A DNA stretch of 52,208 nt from Nitrospira sp. LK70 (GTDB lineage: Bacteria; Nitrospirota; Nitrospiria; Nitrospirales; Nitrospiraceae). The notes beneath the pieces are model-generated. The model was not told the DNA's origin. It saw only the letters and a list, made by a program, of their open reading frames with translations, and made no database searches. Below are positions 34,300 through 44,598 of this stretch, one piece after another. Every line of letters begins with the position of its first letter. The stretch's first letter is position 1. Location of the stretch: positions 1 through 52,208 of the forward strand of contig PHGD01000036.1 in NCBI GenBank assembly GCA_011090425.1, given 5' to 3'. The position numbers and the translations under genes are program-made.

Positions 34300-35061
34300 T
34301 CACCCAACGGTCGGCTTGACGGCGTGGCAGCGCAGGCGGACATAATCAACCGTCCAACGACCATCCGGAGCCTCCAACACCGGTCGCAGTGTCTCGCGCA
34401 CTCGTGCAGTGAATTCTGCCTGACTCGAGTTGGGAATGAGATCGAGAAAAGGCTGGGCGAACATTTCCAACCACTTCGTGATATCGCCCGGTAATTCGAT
34501 CGGGCGAGGAAACAGGTCGATTGCGACGACCTGAAACCCTTGCTGTTCCAGCCTCGCACGATACTCCTCTGCGGTCGGGAAGTACCAGGGCTGAATGGTC
34601 GCAGGATCGCAGCCGTAGGTCTTGAGAACCTTGTGAAGTCCGGCCAGGACGTTGGTGAGGTTGCCTTTCCCCCCGAACTCTGCCACGAGCCGACCACCTG
34701 GGCGTAATGCTTGCCGGATACCGCGCAGAGCTTCGTCCGGCTTCACCATCCAATGCAGGGCCGCGTTGCTAAAGACCGCATCGAACTCCTGGTGGAAGGG
34801 AAGCCGGTGCCCATCGATCACTTGAGCATGGACGCCGAGCGCCTTCGCCGCCTCGACCATCGCTTGGCTCGAATCTATTCCGACGACATCGCAGCCAAGG
34901 TCTAGGAGTTGCTTCGTCAACACCCCGTCGCCGCAACCAACATCCAAGACACGTTCGCCCGGTTTGGGAGCCAGCATGTCAATCAGCGGCGCGCCAAGGT
35001 CCGTCACAAACCGCGCATGCTCTGCGTACTGTTGGGGATTCCAGATTGGTTGGGTTGACAT
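34300..35061 (-). CDS. SAM-dependent methyltransferase, class I
   Basis: A 253-residue methyltransferase resembling trans-aconitate methyltransferases. Motif I is RVLDVGCGDGVLTKQL (near 38), the acidic end of strand 2 is DVVGIDSSQAMVEAA, and FDAVFSNAALHWMVKPDEAL is motif IV with the post-motif segment. The substrate is probably a small organic acid but cannot be fixed from sequence. It lies 12 bp downstream of a GNAT gene in the same direction. Confidence 0.87.
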   Translation of the reverse strand: MSTQPIWNPQQYAEHARFVTDLGAPLIDMLAPKPGERVLDVGCGDGVLTKQLLDLGCDVVGIDSSQAMVEAAKALGVHAQVIDGHRLPFHQEFDAVFSNAALHWMVKPDEALRGIRQALRPGGRLVAEFGGKGNLTNVLAGLHKVLKTYGCDPATIQPWYFPTAEEYRARLEQQGFQVVAIDLFPRPIELPGDITKWLEMFAQPFLDLIPNSSQAEFTARVRETLRPVLEAPDGRWTVDYVRLRCHAVKPTVG

Positions 35062-35073
35062 GGAAGACTCACC

Positions 35074-35613
35074 CTAAATCAAGGAGTGGAACATAATGAG
35101 CGCGTCTTGGTACTGACCGTTGTTCATGCGAACCGCGCCGGGAATCACGCCGAGTACACGGAAATCGAGCTTCTCCCACAGGTGCCGCGCAACTTCATTC
35201 TTGGAAAAGACCAGGTTGAAGATCACGCTGCGATAACCGAGCTCCTTGGCATAATCCAGCATCACCGCTCCGAGCAGCCAAGCCAATCCGCGATTCCGCC
35301 ATTCCGGCATCACAATGAATCCTGCATTCGCTACATGCCGTGCGCGACCGGGCCAATTCGGTTTGAGGTAAAAGGCTCCGAGCAGATCGGCCTTGTCCTT
35401 CCGCGGCCGTTCGTAGGCTACCACCGTGCTCTTACCCCATACCCAATAATCCTGAAATTCGTCCTGGCTCAATGGACGCTCGTGGGGGTACGACGTGCCC
35501 TCGGCGACGATTCGATCATAGAGCTTGGCGAGCAGGGGCAAGTCTCGGCTCCCAGCCAGCACCAGCTCAATTGGGCTGCCGTCCTTCAGTTTGGTTTCAA
35601 GCGGGAACTGCAT
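35074..35613 (-). CDS. GNAT-family N-acetyltransferase
   Basis: A 179-residue acetyltransferase. The acetyl-CoA loop is FIVMPEWRNRGLAWLLGAVML (the RNRGLA form of the Q/RxxGxG/A motif), followed by GYRSVIFNLVFSKNEVARHL and WEKLDFRVLGVIPGA. Members with this ending acetylate small amines or antibiotics; the substrate is unknown. It precedes the methyltransferase and is divergent from the DUF3365-type gene. Confidence 0.85.
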   Translation of the reverse strand: MQFPLETKLKDGSPIELVLAGSRDLPLLAKLYDRIVAEGTSYPHERPLSQDEFQDYWVWGKSTVVAYERPRKDKADLLGAFYLKPNWPGRARHVANAGFIVMPEWRNRGLAWLLGAVMLDYAKELGYRSVIFNLVFSKNEVARHLWEKLDFRVLGVIPGAVRMNNGQYQDALIMFHSLI

Positions 35614-35940
35614 AGAATGACCTCAGCATAGGTGTTGCCTCGACCGACCGGTCAATCGACTGATGATGGCCTTCAGTTGCGTCTTGTACTCCTACCCGAG
35701 GCTCCCGCAGTCAGCGATTGAACAGTACCTAGATTGGAGAGTATGCTTCAGTGTCGTGTGACTGTGTAGACATCTCACCTCATGCGAGCCAGGGAATGGA
35801 ACCATGTCATTGGTACCTTCCCACGATTCCTTGTACCACAGAGAAACTCTTCCGATCCGCTCATGTGATTGCCCGCACTGATCCTGCACAGGGATTGGTC
35901 CGTCCGCCGGCACAACGATTTTTCGTGCTTCACATTCGTG

Positions 35941-36007
35941 CAATTCATCTGCTCGCGGAGTGTCACCGGTCAGACGATCCATCCGCGCGCACAACCAGGA
36001 GGTACCT
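35941..36007 (+). promoter_or_regulatory. Leader conserved between the two DUF3365-type genes (copy A)
   Basis: The 67 bp before the start codon match the 67 bp before copy B (38236-38302) with no gap: CAATTCA, CTGCTCG, ATCCGCGCGCACAAC and AGGAGGTA are shared. The block ends in a strong ribosome-binding site. Weaker similarity extends upstream to about 35733. The rest of the 394-bp spacer (35614-36007) shows no gene. Confidence 0.6.
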
Positions 36008-36637
36008 ATGATGTCCTCCCAAAAATTGTGGTGGAGAGCCGCTCTGCTGGGATGTGCAGTAGGATGCGCGACGGTCCTATGGCCCGGTCGCACCATGCCT
36101 GAGACCACAAACATCAGTCTCCCGATGGACACGGTAGCCGACTATATTCACGCCATCATCGAGGCTGACCGAGATGTGTACACCAAGCATGTCGTGGAAC
36201 GCATGCAAACGAAAGGGATCGTGGTTGCCTCAGAGAACTGGGCGGACCAGAGTACGTTGCCGCTCCCGGCCCAGTTCCTGATTGAATCCGGACAGAATGT
36301 CGGTAGGCAAGGCTTGGGCGTGCAGTATCGGTTGATCAGTTTGTGGCCGATCAATAAACGTAATATCGCAACGACTCCTCTCCAAAGTATTGGGCTCGGC
36401 ACCATCCTGACTCAATCCAACCGCCCCTACACCGGAGTCACGAGGGTGGCTGACAAGCGGTACTATGAGGCAGTGTATCCAGATCGCGCCGTAACTCAAG
36501 CATGTATCGGTTGCCACAATGCCCATCCTGACAGCCCAAAGCGTGACTTCAAGCTCAACGATGTGATGGGCGCGATCGTGATCAGTATTGAGTTGAGGCA
36601 ACAACCGGCGAGCGGCGTCCGGCCCGAAGGCTACTGA
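36008..36637 (+). CDS. DUF3365/Tll0287-like heme-binding protein, copy A
   Basis: A 209-residue exported protein with one N-terminal hydrophobic anchor (WWRAALLGCAVGCATVLW). The body matches the Tll0287-like heme-binding family: DYIHAIIEADRDVYTKHVVE, GIVVASENWADQSTLPLPAQ, YRLISLWPINKRN, then a single c-type heme site CIGCHNAHP and NDVMGAIVISIEL. The fold is PAS-like and members are thought to sense redox state or gases, either as free proteins or as sensor domains. The ATG at 36008 follows AGGAGGTACCT. A full paralogue lies at 38303, and a dead IS element begins 9 bp after the stop. Confidence 0.85.
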   Translation: MMSSQKLWWRAALLGCAVGCATVLWPGRTMPETTNISLPMDTVADYIHAIIEADRDVYTKHVVERMQTKGIVVASENWADQSTLPLPAQFLIESGQNVGRQGLGVQYRLISLWPINKRNIATTPLQSIGLGTILTQSNRPYTGVTRVADKRYYEAVYPDRAVTQACIGCHNAHPDSPKRDFKLNDVMGAIVISIELRQQPASGVRPEGY

Positions 36638-36645
36638 GCATCTCC

Positions 36646-37691
36646 AGTGTAGCGTGTCTTAAATAGGGTGATTCATGAATCGTGTTGTGGGAGAGCCTTA
36701 GGTACGGAGGTGCTCTCTATGCGAATGGTTGTTCCCATTTAGCTCACTGACGAGGAACGTCAGACTTTAACGCGCTGGGCGCGGGGGCGTTGCACACCAG
36801 CGCGCCTGGGGTTGCGTGCCAAGGTCCTGCCCCACGCCACCGAAGGCCTCATGAACAATGACAGTGCCGTCACGCTGCAGACGGCTCGCGAATGCGTTGG
36901 GCGCTGGCGCCGCCGTCGGCCACGCACTGGACGACCCGTACCCTGGCTCCCGTGGTCGGCGTCAGCGCGAAAACCGTCCATCGAGTCTGGTGCGCCCACG
37001 GACTCAAGCCGCATCAGACACGTCTCTTTAATCTCAGCCGCGATCCCCAGTTCGTCGCGAAGCTGACGGACGTGGTGGGACTCTACCTCAATCCACCGGA
37101 CAAAGCTCTGGTCTTCTGCTCCAACGAGAATAGCCAGACCCAAGCCCTGGATCGCACCCAACCCGGGCTGCCCTTGAAGAAGGGGCGCGGCGCCACCATG
37201 ACCCATGACGACAAACGGCATGGCACGACCACCCTGTTCGCCGCCCTCAATGTCCTCACGGGGAAACTGATCGACATCTGTCAGTCGCAGTATCGCCCTC
37301 ACGAATGGCTGCGGTTTCTGAAATTGCTCGACCAACAGACTCCGCGGACCAAGCCCCTACACCTCATCCTGGACAACTACGTCACGCATAAGCGTCCCAC
37401 AGTGTGGCGCTGGCTTGTCCGCCATCCCTGGTACCACGTCCCCTTCATCCCACCAGCAGTTTGGCTGAATCTCATTGAACGCTGGTTTCGCGATTTGACC
37501 ACCCGTCGTCTACGACGCGGGGTGTTCCACCATGTGCGGAATGTGATCGCCGCGATCGAGCAGTACATTGCTCACCACAATACCCGCCCACACATGTTCA
37601 CCTGGGTGGCTAAGGCCGAAGAGATCCTCGTCAAAGTTGGCCGAGCCCGAACGACTCTGCATGAGACGGCATCTGTATGACACGCTACACT
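36646..37691 (+). mobile_element. Decayed IS630-family element
   Basis: A perfect 13-bp inverted repeat, AGTGTAGCGTGTC at 36646-36658 and its complement at 37679-37691, bounds the element. A TA follows the right end; the left TA is not conserved. It is a different IS630 lineage from the element at 1008-2167, whose ends are unrelated. The transposase stop overlaps the right repeat. Confidence 0.8.
36719..37680 (+). pseudogene. Inactivated IS630 transposase
   Basis: The frame from the ATG at 36719 has a TAG at codon 8 (36740-36742), then reads LTDEERQTLTRWARGRCTPA, the normal N-terminus of this transposase type. After GRWRRRR the helix-turn-helix to linker region is deleted and the frame shifts; the remainder is read as THWTTRTLAPVVGVSAKTVH onward. 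The first catalytic Asp is lost: the usual DEKSQ is NENSQTQALDRTQ. The second (LILDNYVTHK) and the Glu (LNLIERWF) remain. Stop, deletion and active-site change together make this a dead copy. Confidence 0.88.
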
Positions 37692-37734
37692 AGCCACTTG
37701 AGAACGTGGATAGTTCAGCCATGGCTGAGTCCCT

Positions 37735-37764
37735 GATCGGCAGAGCGAGGTCACTCTGCCGATC
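37735..37764. terminator. Perfect 11-bp stem-loop
   Basis: GATCGGCAGAG (37735-37745) pairs with CTCTGCCGATC (37754-37764) around an 8-nt loop. It lies between the dead IS and the atpC remnant. No T-run follows on the plus strand. It could be an old terminator or part of a repeat. Confidence 0.4.
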
Positions 37765-37848
37765 GGATGGATGACATTACCAGATAGCCATTGCGCTTCG
37801 GTGTTGGCTAATCGACTTGTGAAAAAAGCTGGAGCGAGAATCGAGGCT

Positions 37849-37960
37849 CTAACGGTGGCCTGCTTTTCTTGTCCGCGCTGCAATCTTTTTGCGCAGACGA
37901 GCCTTTTCAAGGCTGATTTAGGCTTCTTTGACTTGGGACGGCAAGCCTTCGGCTTTCAAC
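37849..37960 (-). pseudogene. Duplicated and decayed 3' end of atpC
   Basis: On the minus strand this region reads AEGLPSQVKEA, stop, ISLEKARLRKKIA, RTRKAGHR, stop. It aligns with the last ~36 codons of the intact epsilon-subunit gene at 39158-39580 (GGLPSEVKEAEISLEKARLR ... TRKIGHA). The Glu codon of the original has become TAA. Together with the neighbouring DUF3365-type copy this is the scar of a tandem duplication. Confidence 0.85.
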
Positions 37961-37977
37961 CGTTGATCCACTTATGG

Positions 37978-38302
37978 ATTGGAGAGTATGCTGCGGCGTC
38001 GTATGACTGCGTGCGCGCATCGAGTCCTAAGAGTGAGGGGATGGGGCCATGCCTTTGTTGGTACCTTCCCGCGATTGCTTGCATTTCAGGAAACCTGCCG
38101 GTAACGCAGGCGTACCTATCGGCCCGCACAGGTTCATCGGACTCTTCCGGTCGGTTCTGGTTTTTTCTCAGACTGATCCGACAGCGTGGTTGGCTCGTCT
38201 ACTGACACAACGATTCCTCATTTTTATCATCAGCGCAATTCACCTGCTCGGGGGCTGTGACTAGACAGCCGATCGATCCGCGCGCACAACAAGGAGGTAT
38301 CT
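37978..38302 (+). repeat. Upstream segment duplicated from copy A, with conserved leader
   Basis: From ATTGGAGAGTATGCT at 37978 onward this resembles 35733-36007 upstream of copy A, with about 50 bp more in this copy. The last 67 bp (38236-38302) are the best conserved and end in AAGGAGGTATCT before the start codon. No convincing gene lies in 37692-38302 besides the atpC remnant. Confidence 0.65.
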
Positions 38303-38911
38303 ATGACGTTCTCCCAAAAAATGCTCTGCGGAGCTGTTCTGTTGGGATGTGCAATAGGAAGCGCGATTGTCCTGTACCCTGCTCGCACCTTACCTGGGAC
38401 TATATCGATCTGTATGTCGATGGACCAGGTAGCCGACTATATCCATGCCGTCATCGAGGCTGATCGAGATTCGTATACCCGGCATGTTGTGGAACGCATG
38501 CAAGCGAAAGGGATCGTCGTCGCCTCGGAAAATTGGGAAGCCAGGCACACCTTGCCCCTGCCGGCCCAATTTCTATTGGAATCCGGTCGGCACCTCGAGA
38601 AGAAGGGCATCGGCGTACGGTACCGGCTGATCAGCCTGTGGCCGATCAACAAGCGAAATATCGCAACAACCTCTCTCCAAAGCATTGCGCTCGGTACTCT
38701 TGCGACTCAACCCAACCGTCCGTTCACTGGAGTCACGAAGGTCGGGGACACCCGGTATTATGAAGCGGTGTATCCCGATCTGGCCGTCACTCAAGCCTGT
38801 ATCGGCTGCCATAATGCCCATCCCGATAGCCCAAAGCGAGACTTCAAGGTTAATGATGTCATGGGTGCGATTGTGATCAGTATTCAGTTGGCGCCCGGTT
38901 TCCCTGGATAG
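38303..38911 (+). CDS. DUF3365/Tll0287-like heme-binding protein, copy B
   Basis: A 202-residue paralogue of the protein at 36008. It has an N-terminal anchor (MLCGAVLLGCAIGSAIVLY), then ADYIHAVIEADRDSYTRHVV, GIVVASENWEARHTLPLPAQ, YRLISLWPINKRN, one heme site CIGCHNAHP and NDVMGAIVISIQL. All family hallmarks and the heme motif are kept, so both copies could be functional. Differences are spread evenly, with a changed stretch after the anchor (PGTISICMSMDQ). AAGGAGG lies upstream of the ATG. It ends about 250 bp before atpC, which is convergent. Confidence 0.85.
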   Translation: MTFSQKMLCGAVLLGCAIGSAIVLYPARTLPGTISICMSMDQVADYIHAVIEADRDSYTRHVVERMQAKGIVVASENWEARHTLPLPAQFLLESGRHLEKKGIGVRYRLISLWPINKRNIATTSLQSIALGTLATQPNRPFTGVTKVGDTRYYEAVYPDLAVTQACIGCHNAHPDSPKRDFKVNDVMGAIVISIQLAPGFPG

Positions 38912-38931
38912 GGGATCAGATCACCATCCAA

Positions 38932-38966
38932 TCATGGGCGGGATCGTGATCAGTATTCAGTTGGGA
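38932..38966 (+). repeat. Extra copy of the DUF3365-type gene 3' end
   Basis: ATGGGCGGGATCGTGATCAG and the following bases repeat the end of copy B (38865-38893) and would encode MGGIVISIQLGQ and a stop. It is a fourth trace of the family, beginning 21 bp after the end of copy B. The remaining sequence up to atpC (38967-39157) shows no gene. Confidence 0.65.
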
Positions 38967-39157
38967 CAGTAGCCGCCCAGCAGCGATCACTGCAACCTAT
39001 GGGTCCTTGAGAAATCGAACAACACAGTAACCAGTATTCTGGACCGACGGAGTGCCCTCAGCTCTGTCGGTCGGAGGCAATGGGATGACGGATCGTCCGT
39101 GCGCTAGAAAGTTGCCTAACTTGGGAATGCAAGTACTGCAGTGAGAGCATTGGCGGT

Positions 39158-39580
39158 TTAGGCGTGGCCGATCTTTCTCGTCCCCTCGGCGATCTTCTTG
39201 CGAAGACGAGCCTTTTCGAGACTGATCTCGGCTTCTTTGACTTCGGACGGCAAGCCGCCAGCTTGAAGACGTCGCTCCGCCTCAGCGACTTTGGCCGTAG
39301 CACGGTCCACATCAATGTCTTCCGCTTTCTCCGCGATTTCCGCCATGACGGTGACTTTGGTCGGGGTGACTTCAGCAAAGCCCCACAGAACGGCCATTGA
39401 ATGGACGTGACCATTCACACGATAACGAAGTTCGCCGATGCGAAGGGTTGACAGGAAATGGCAGTGTCCCGGGAGTACGCCGAATTCTCCTTCAGACCCA
39501 GGGGCAATGACTTCATCCACCTGCTGGCTCAGCAGCTGCTTCTCCGGCGTCACGACTTCTAATAAAATCTTCCCCGCCAT
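39158..39580 (-). CDS. atpC: F1 ATP synthase epsilon subunit
   Basis: A 140-residue protein. The N-terminal beta-barrel (residues 1-85) is clear: MAGKILLEVVTPEKQLLSQQ, GEFGVLPGHCHFLSTLRIG, MAVLWGFAEVTPTKVTVMAE. The two-helix C-terminal domain follows (VDRATAKVAEAERRLQ ... ISLEKARLRKKIAEGTRK). It caps the central stalk and can inhibit hydrolysis. I chose the ATG at 39580, which fits the family start; the frame runs open to 39655. It lies 138 bp downstream of atpD, longer than usual. A decayed copy of its 3' end is at 37849-37960. Confidence 0.95.
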   Translation of the reverse strand: MAGKILLEVVTPEKQLLSQQVDEVIAPGSEGEFGVLPGHCHFLSTLRIGELRYRVNGHVHSMAVLWGFAEVTPTKVTVMAEIAEKAEDIDVDRATAKVAEAERRLQAGGLPSEVKEAEISLEKARLRKKIAEGTRKIGHA

Positions 39581-39718
39581 GATTTCTTCTCTTTTCTTCC
39601 TTCTCTTTCCACTCACCAAAGCGCAGGCGGTAGGATCGATCTCGATTGCGCGCATTGACCGAGCACAGTCTTATCGTGCGCGGGCAGCGAGCAGGAGATC
39701 GGTCCTGCCGCCTCGCGC

Positions 39719-41179
<1,461 letters not shown>

Positions 41180-41264
41180 TTAATCGTTAAACGTTATTTG
41201 TTAATCGTGCTTCCTATGACATCGGTTTGCGTGTAACAACGGTTGACGATTCACGGTTAACGAC

Positions 41265-41364
41265 TCATTTGAGCGCTTCGGCGGGGCCGACGATATCCAT
41301 GAGTTCTTTCGTACTTGCCGCCTGTCTGGTCTTACTGTCGTACGGTGTCACTTTGTTGATGAGG
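41265..41364 (-). pseudogene. atpG: atpG remnant: last ~32 codons of the gamma subunit
   Basis: Between atpA and atpD, where the ~290-codon gamma gene belongs, the minus strand encodes only LINKVTPYDSKTRQAASTKE then LMDIVGPAEALK and a stop. This matches the highly conserved C-terminal helix of gamma (...LTxxYNKTRQAxITKELxEIVGGAEAL). Even this piece shows changes at conserved positions (Tyr-Asn to Asp-Ser, Ile to Ser after QAA, Gly-Gly to Gly-Pro), consistent with decay. The homology starts about 10 bp after the atpA stop, so roughly 88% of the gene has been deleted. No start codon or ribosome-binding site precedes it. Confidence 0.88.
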
Positions 41365-41374
41365 CGCCCTGTGC

Positions 41375-42895
41375 CTACGCTTTCGCCCCGTATCCCATCT
41401 TCTGCTTGAAGGTCGTGATGATCTCTTTCAAGCGGCCGCCGACCTTGTCGTCGATCTTGCCGATGGTGGTGACTTCCTTTTTCAGGTCCGCATGGTTCTG
41501 TTGGATGTAGTGGAGCAGATCGCCCTCGAACTGCTGCACTCTGTCCACCGGCACATCGTCGAGGTAACCGTTGACGCCAGCGTAGATCGAGAGAACCTGA
41601 TCGGCTACCGGCATCGGTTTATACTGCCCCTGTTTGAGCAATTCCACCATGCGCACACCACGCGCCAACTGCATCTGGGTCGCCTTATCCAGCTCGCTTC
41701 CGAATTGAGCGAACGCCGCCATTTCGCGATACTGCGCAAGGTCCAACCGGAGTGTTCCGGCCACCTGTTTCATGGTCTTGATCTGAGCCGATCCTCCGAC
41801 CCGAGAGACCGACAGACCGACGTTGATCGCCGGGCGGATACCGGAGTAAAAGAGATCGCTCCCCAGATAGATCTGGCCGTCCGTGATCGAAATGACGTTC
41901 GTCGGAATGTACGCCGACACGTCGCCCGCCTGGGTCTCGATAATGGGAAGAGCCGTGAGACTGCCTCCACCCAGTTTATCGCTCAGCTTGGCTGCGCGTT
42001 CGAGCAGCCGAGAGTGTAGATAGAAGACATCGCCCGGATAGGCTTCACGTCCCGGGGGCCGGCGGAGTAATAACGAAAGCTGACGGTAGGCGACCGCGTG
42101 TTTCGACAAATCGTCATACACGATCAGCGCATGCTTGCCGTGGTCGCGGAAATACTCCCCGATCGCGGCGCCGGCAAAGGGCGCCAGGAATTGCATGGGA
42201 GCCGGGTCGCTGGCGCTGGCGGAGACCACCATGCTGTAGTCCATCGCGTGGTTTTCTTCGAGCGTCTTCACGACTCGCGCAACAGTCGAACGCTTTTGGC
42301 CGACGGCGACATAGATACAGAAGACATTCAGGCCTCTTTGATTGATGATCGTATCGACCGCTATGGCGGTCTTTCCCGTCTGGCGGTCGCCGATGATTAA
42401 TTCACGCTGGCCTCGACCGATGGGAATCATGGCATCGATGGCCTTGATGCCGGTCTGCAACGGTTCGCGAACGGATTGACGGGTGTTCACGCCGGGCGCG
42501 ACCACCTCGATACGGGAGGAGTGGGGTGACTTGATCGGGCCTTTGCCGTCGATCGGCTGACCGATGGCGTTCACGACGCGGCCGACGAGCGCTTCACCGA
42601 CGGGAATTTCCGCGATGCGGCTCGTGCGCTTGACCGGGTCGCCTTCTTTGATGCCGACATCGTCGCCCATCAAGACGGCGCCGACATTGTCTTCTTCGAG
42701 GTTCAGCGCGATACCGTAGAGGCCCCCGGGGAATTCGAGCATCTCGCCGGCCATGGCTCCATCGAGACCATAGACCTTGGCGATGCCGTCACCCACCTGA
42801 ATGACGGACCCCGTCTCTTTGACATCGACTTGTTTATCGAAGCCTTTGATCTTCTCTTTGATGATCGCACTGATTTCTTCGGCCCTGATCTGCAT
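41375..42895 (-). CDS. atpA: F1 ATP synthase alpha subunit
   Basis: The 506-residue non-catalytic nucleotide-binding subunit. It begins [20 protein letters not shown], has the Walker [19 protein letters not shown] near 170, the segment [20 protein letters not shown] near 270 and the arginine-finger region [17 protein letters not shown] near 375. Length and motifs are normal. It starts 9 bp after atpH. Downstream the gamma gene is missing apart from a 100-bp tail. Confidence 0.97.
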   Translation of the reverse strand: MQIRAEEISAIIKEKIKGFDKQVDVKETGSVIQVGDGIAKVYGLDGAMAGEMLEFPGGLYGIALNLEEDNVGAVLMGDDVGIKEGDPVKRTSRIAEIPVGEALVGRVVNAIGQPIDGKGPIKSPHSSRIEVVAPGVNTRQSVREPLQTGIKAIDAMIPIGRGQRELIIGDRQTGKTAIAVDTIINQRGLNVFCIYVAVGQKRSTVARVVKTLEENHAMDYSMVVSASASDPAPMQFLAPFAGAAIGEYFRDHGKHALIVYDDLSKHAVAYRQLSLLLRRPPGREAYPGDVFYLHSRLLERAAKLSDKLGGGSLTALPIIETQAGDVSAYIPTNVISITDGQIYLGSDLFYSGIRPAINVGLSVSRVGGSAQIKTMKQVAGTLRLDLAQYREMAAFAQFGSELDKATQMQLARGVRMVELLKQGQYKPMPVADQVLSIYAGVNGYLDDVPVDRVQQFEGDLLHYIQQNHADLKKEVTTIGKIDDKVGGRLKEIITTFKQKMGYGAKA

Positions 42896-42904
42896 GGCTA
42901 CTCC

Positions 42905-43444
42905 TTATTCTCGCGTCAACAGAACTTGCAAAGCGCGCAAGCGACCTCGCACCGTGCTGTCGACCACCGTGCTGCCGATGTGGATCTGCAAACCGGCGAG
43001 ATGACCGGCGTCGGTCTGAAACGTCACATCGACTTCACGCTTCAGCGATTCGCGTAGGTGCGTCTTGATTCGATCTTGTTCCACCGGTGGAAGAGCCGTC
43101 GCGGAGGACACCGTCACCGGCTGCGTCCGTTTTAATTGATCGACCAACTTGCCGAATGCGTCGGCAATTTCCGGCAAAAAGCCCACCCGGTTTTTCTTCA
43201 CCAACTGGCCCAAAAATGCCTTAACGACAGGAGGGCACCCCAGCCTGTCGCCGAGTGCGGTCAGTACAGCAATCTTCTCTTCCACCCCAAACACAGGGGA
43301 GGCCACGACGTGGTGAAGCTGAGCTGATTCCTTCATAGCCTGACCGAGGCCGGTGAGCGTCCCTCGTGTGGCTTCGATGGTCGATTGATCGAGGAGCCCG
43401 AAGAGGGCTTGAGCGTAACGTCGCGCAACTGTTGTCTTAATCAC
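42905..43444 (-). CDS. atpH: F1 ATP synthase delta subunit
   Basis: A 179-residue peripheral-stalk protein linking F1 to the b subunits. Typical are ARRYAQALFGLLDQSTIE at the N-terminus, the helical bundle (VKAFLGQLVKKNRVGFLPEI) and the C-terminal GLQIHIGSTVVDSTVRGRLR. It is the first gene of the minus-strand F1 cluster in this window. No atpB, atpE or atpF lies upstream to 43903, so the membrane sector must be encoded elsewhere. Confidence 0.93.
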   Translation of the reverse strand: MIKTTVARRYAQALFGLLDQSTIEATRGTLTGLGQAMKESAQLHHVVASPVFGVEEKIAVLTALGDRLGCPPVVKAFLGQLVKKNRVGFLPEIADAFGKLVDQLKRTQPVTVSSATALPPVEQDRIKTHLRESLKREVDVTFQTDAGHLAGLQIHIGSTVVDSTVRGRLRALQVLLTRE

Positions 43445-43903
43445 TGTTCCAGATCCACGTGCGATATTTGGACAAACCTAAAGGGTTCGTGCGAGCCACG
43501 AAGCAGAGCGGCGAAACGTAGCATCGGAAGCCAGGAGGTGTCAATACGATTTGCTCGTGGTCGGCTCATGGGCTCGTCATGACAGTCACAGGAGGTTGGG
43601 GGAGGCGGACCGATCCAAAGAGCGGTTCAGAAGAAGCGCTTGAGAGATTCTTCAGTGCGTTCGCTGATCCAACACCCCAGCACCGCAGTCTGCGGTGGAG
43701 TGGCTCATCCTCATCGCTGTCCTATCATTACGCCACGATATCCTGTAGAAGAGGTTGAAAGGTATACTGGTTCATCAAAGAATGCGCATTGCCGAGCTAG
43801 AGACCGAGTTGCGTGCTGCAAAAGCAGGGTCGGAATTCTCAACAACCTGACTCGATCACAACTTTTTCGATTGTCGACCGTGACACTTCCGCAGGAGGTC
43901 GTG
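43445..43903. other. 459-bp spacer upstream of the F1 cluster, no gene seen
   Basis: No protein-like frame, RNA gene or strong hairpin was found. The promoter of atpH must lie in the right-to-left direction here, but no clear -35/-10 pair stands out. Confidence 0.5.
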
Positions 43904-44383
43904 ATGTCAGCAGCGCCCAGCAGACGCCCCCCTTTCCCACCTTTTACTCAGGAGACTGCTGGCCAGAAAGTACGCATGGCGGAGGATGCGTGGAACACAC
44001 GCAACCCCGAGGCTGTGTCGCTAGCCTACACAATCAACAGTGTGTGGCGAAACCGTTCGGAATTCCTGATCGGCCGGGAGGCAATCGTTCGGTTCTTAAC
44101 GCGCAAATGGAGCCACGAGCTGGACTACCGCTTAATCAAAGAGTTGTGGGCATACCAAGATACCCGTATCGCGGTGCGCTTCGCCTACGAGTGGCACGAT
44201 GATTCTGGAAACTGGTTTCGATCCTACGGTAACGAGAACTGGGAGTTCGATGAGAACGGCCTTATGCGCCGGCGCATCGCGAGCATCAACGACCTTCCTA
44301 TCAAAGAATCGGAGCGGAAGTACCACTGGCCGCTGGGCCGACGTCCGGACGATTATCCCCCACTATCTGACTTCGGTTTTTAG
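43904..44383 (+). CDS. DUF1348 (SnoaL/NTF2-like) protein
   Basis: A 159-residue single-domain protein of the NTF2 fold. Characteristic segments are [59 protein letters not shown] and [20 protein letters not shown], nearly diagnostic of DUF1348. Function is unknown; the fold usually gives a small-molecule pocket. The ATG at 43904 follows GCAGGAGGTC. A hairpin about 55 bp after the stop may be its terminator. Confidence 0.88.
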   Translation: MSAAPSRRPPFPPFTQETAGQKVRMAEDAWNTRNPEAVSLAYTINSVWRNRSEFLIGREAIVRFLTRKWSHELDYRLIKELWAYQDTRIAVRFAYEWHDDSGNWFRSYGNENWEFDENGLMRRRIASINDLPIKESERKYHWPLGRRPDDYPPLSDFGF

Positions 44384-44437
44384 GAGCGTCTGGAGGATCA
44401 GCTGGGTCGCCAAGGACGTGAGAAAGCTACGTGCGGC

Positions 44438-44470
44438 GAAGGGGCCCTCCCAACTGCTAAGAGCCCCTTC
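44438..44470 (+). terminator. Stem-loop after the DUF1348 gene
   Basis: GAAGGGGC (44438-44445) pairs perfectly with GCCCCTTC (44463-44470) and is followed by TGTCTTC. The loop is 17 nt. It is the best terminator candidate for the DUF1348 gene. Confidence 0.45.
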
Positions 44471-44598
44471 TGTCTTCAACAACAGCAAGAATTTTTCTCG
44501 TCCGTTACTTACTCATAAGACGGTCATTTGTAGAACACGATGTCACTGCTGACCTTATTCTATGCGGGTTTCATTCATGTTGTTGCCTTAGTTGCCGA

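Noticed and set aside
37771..38205. A 144-codon plus-strand gene before DUF3365-type copy B
   Set aside because: It runs antisense through the atpC remnant and then through the duplicated upstream region; similarity to the region before copy A is at DNA level and the frames diverge.
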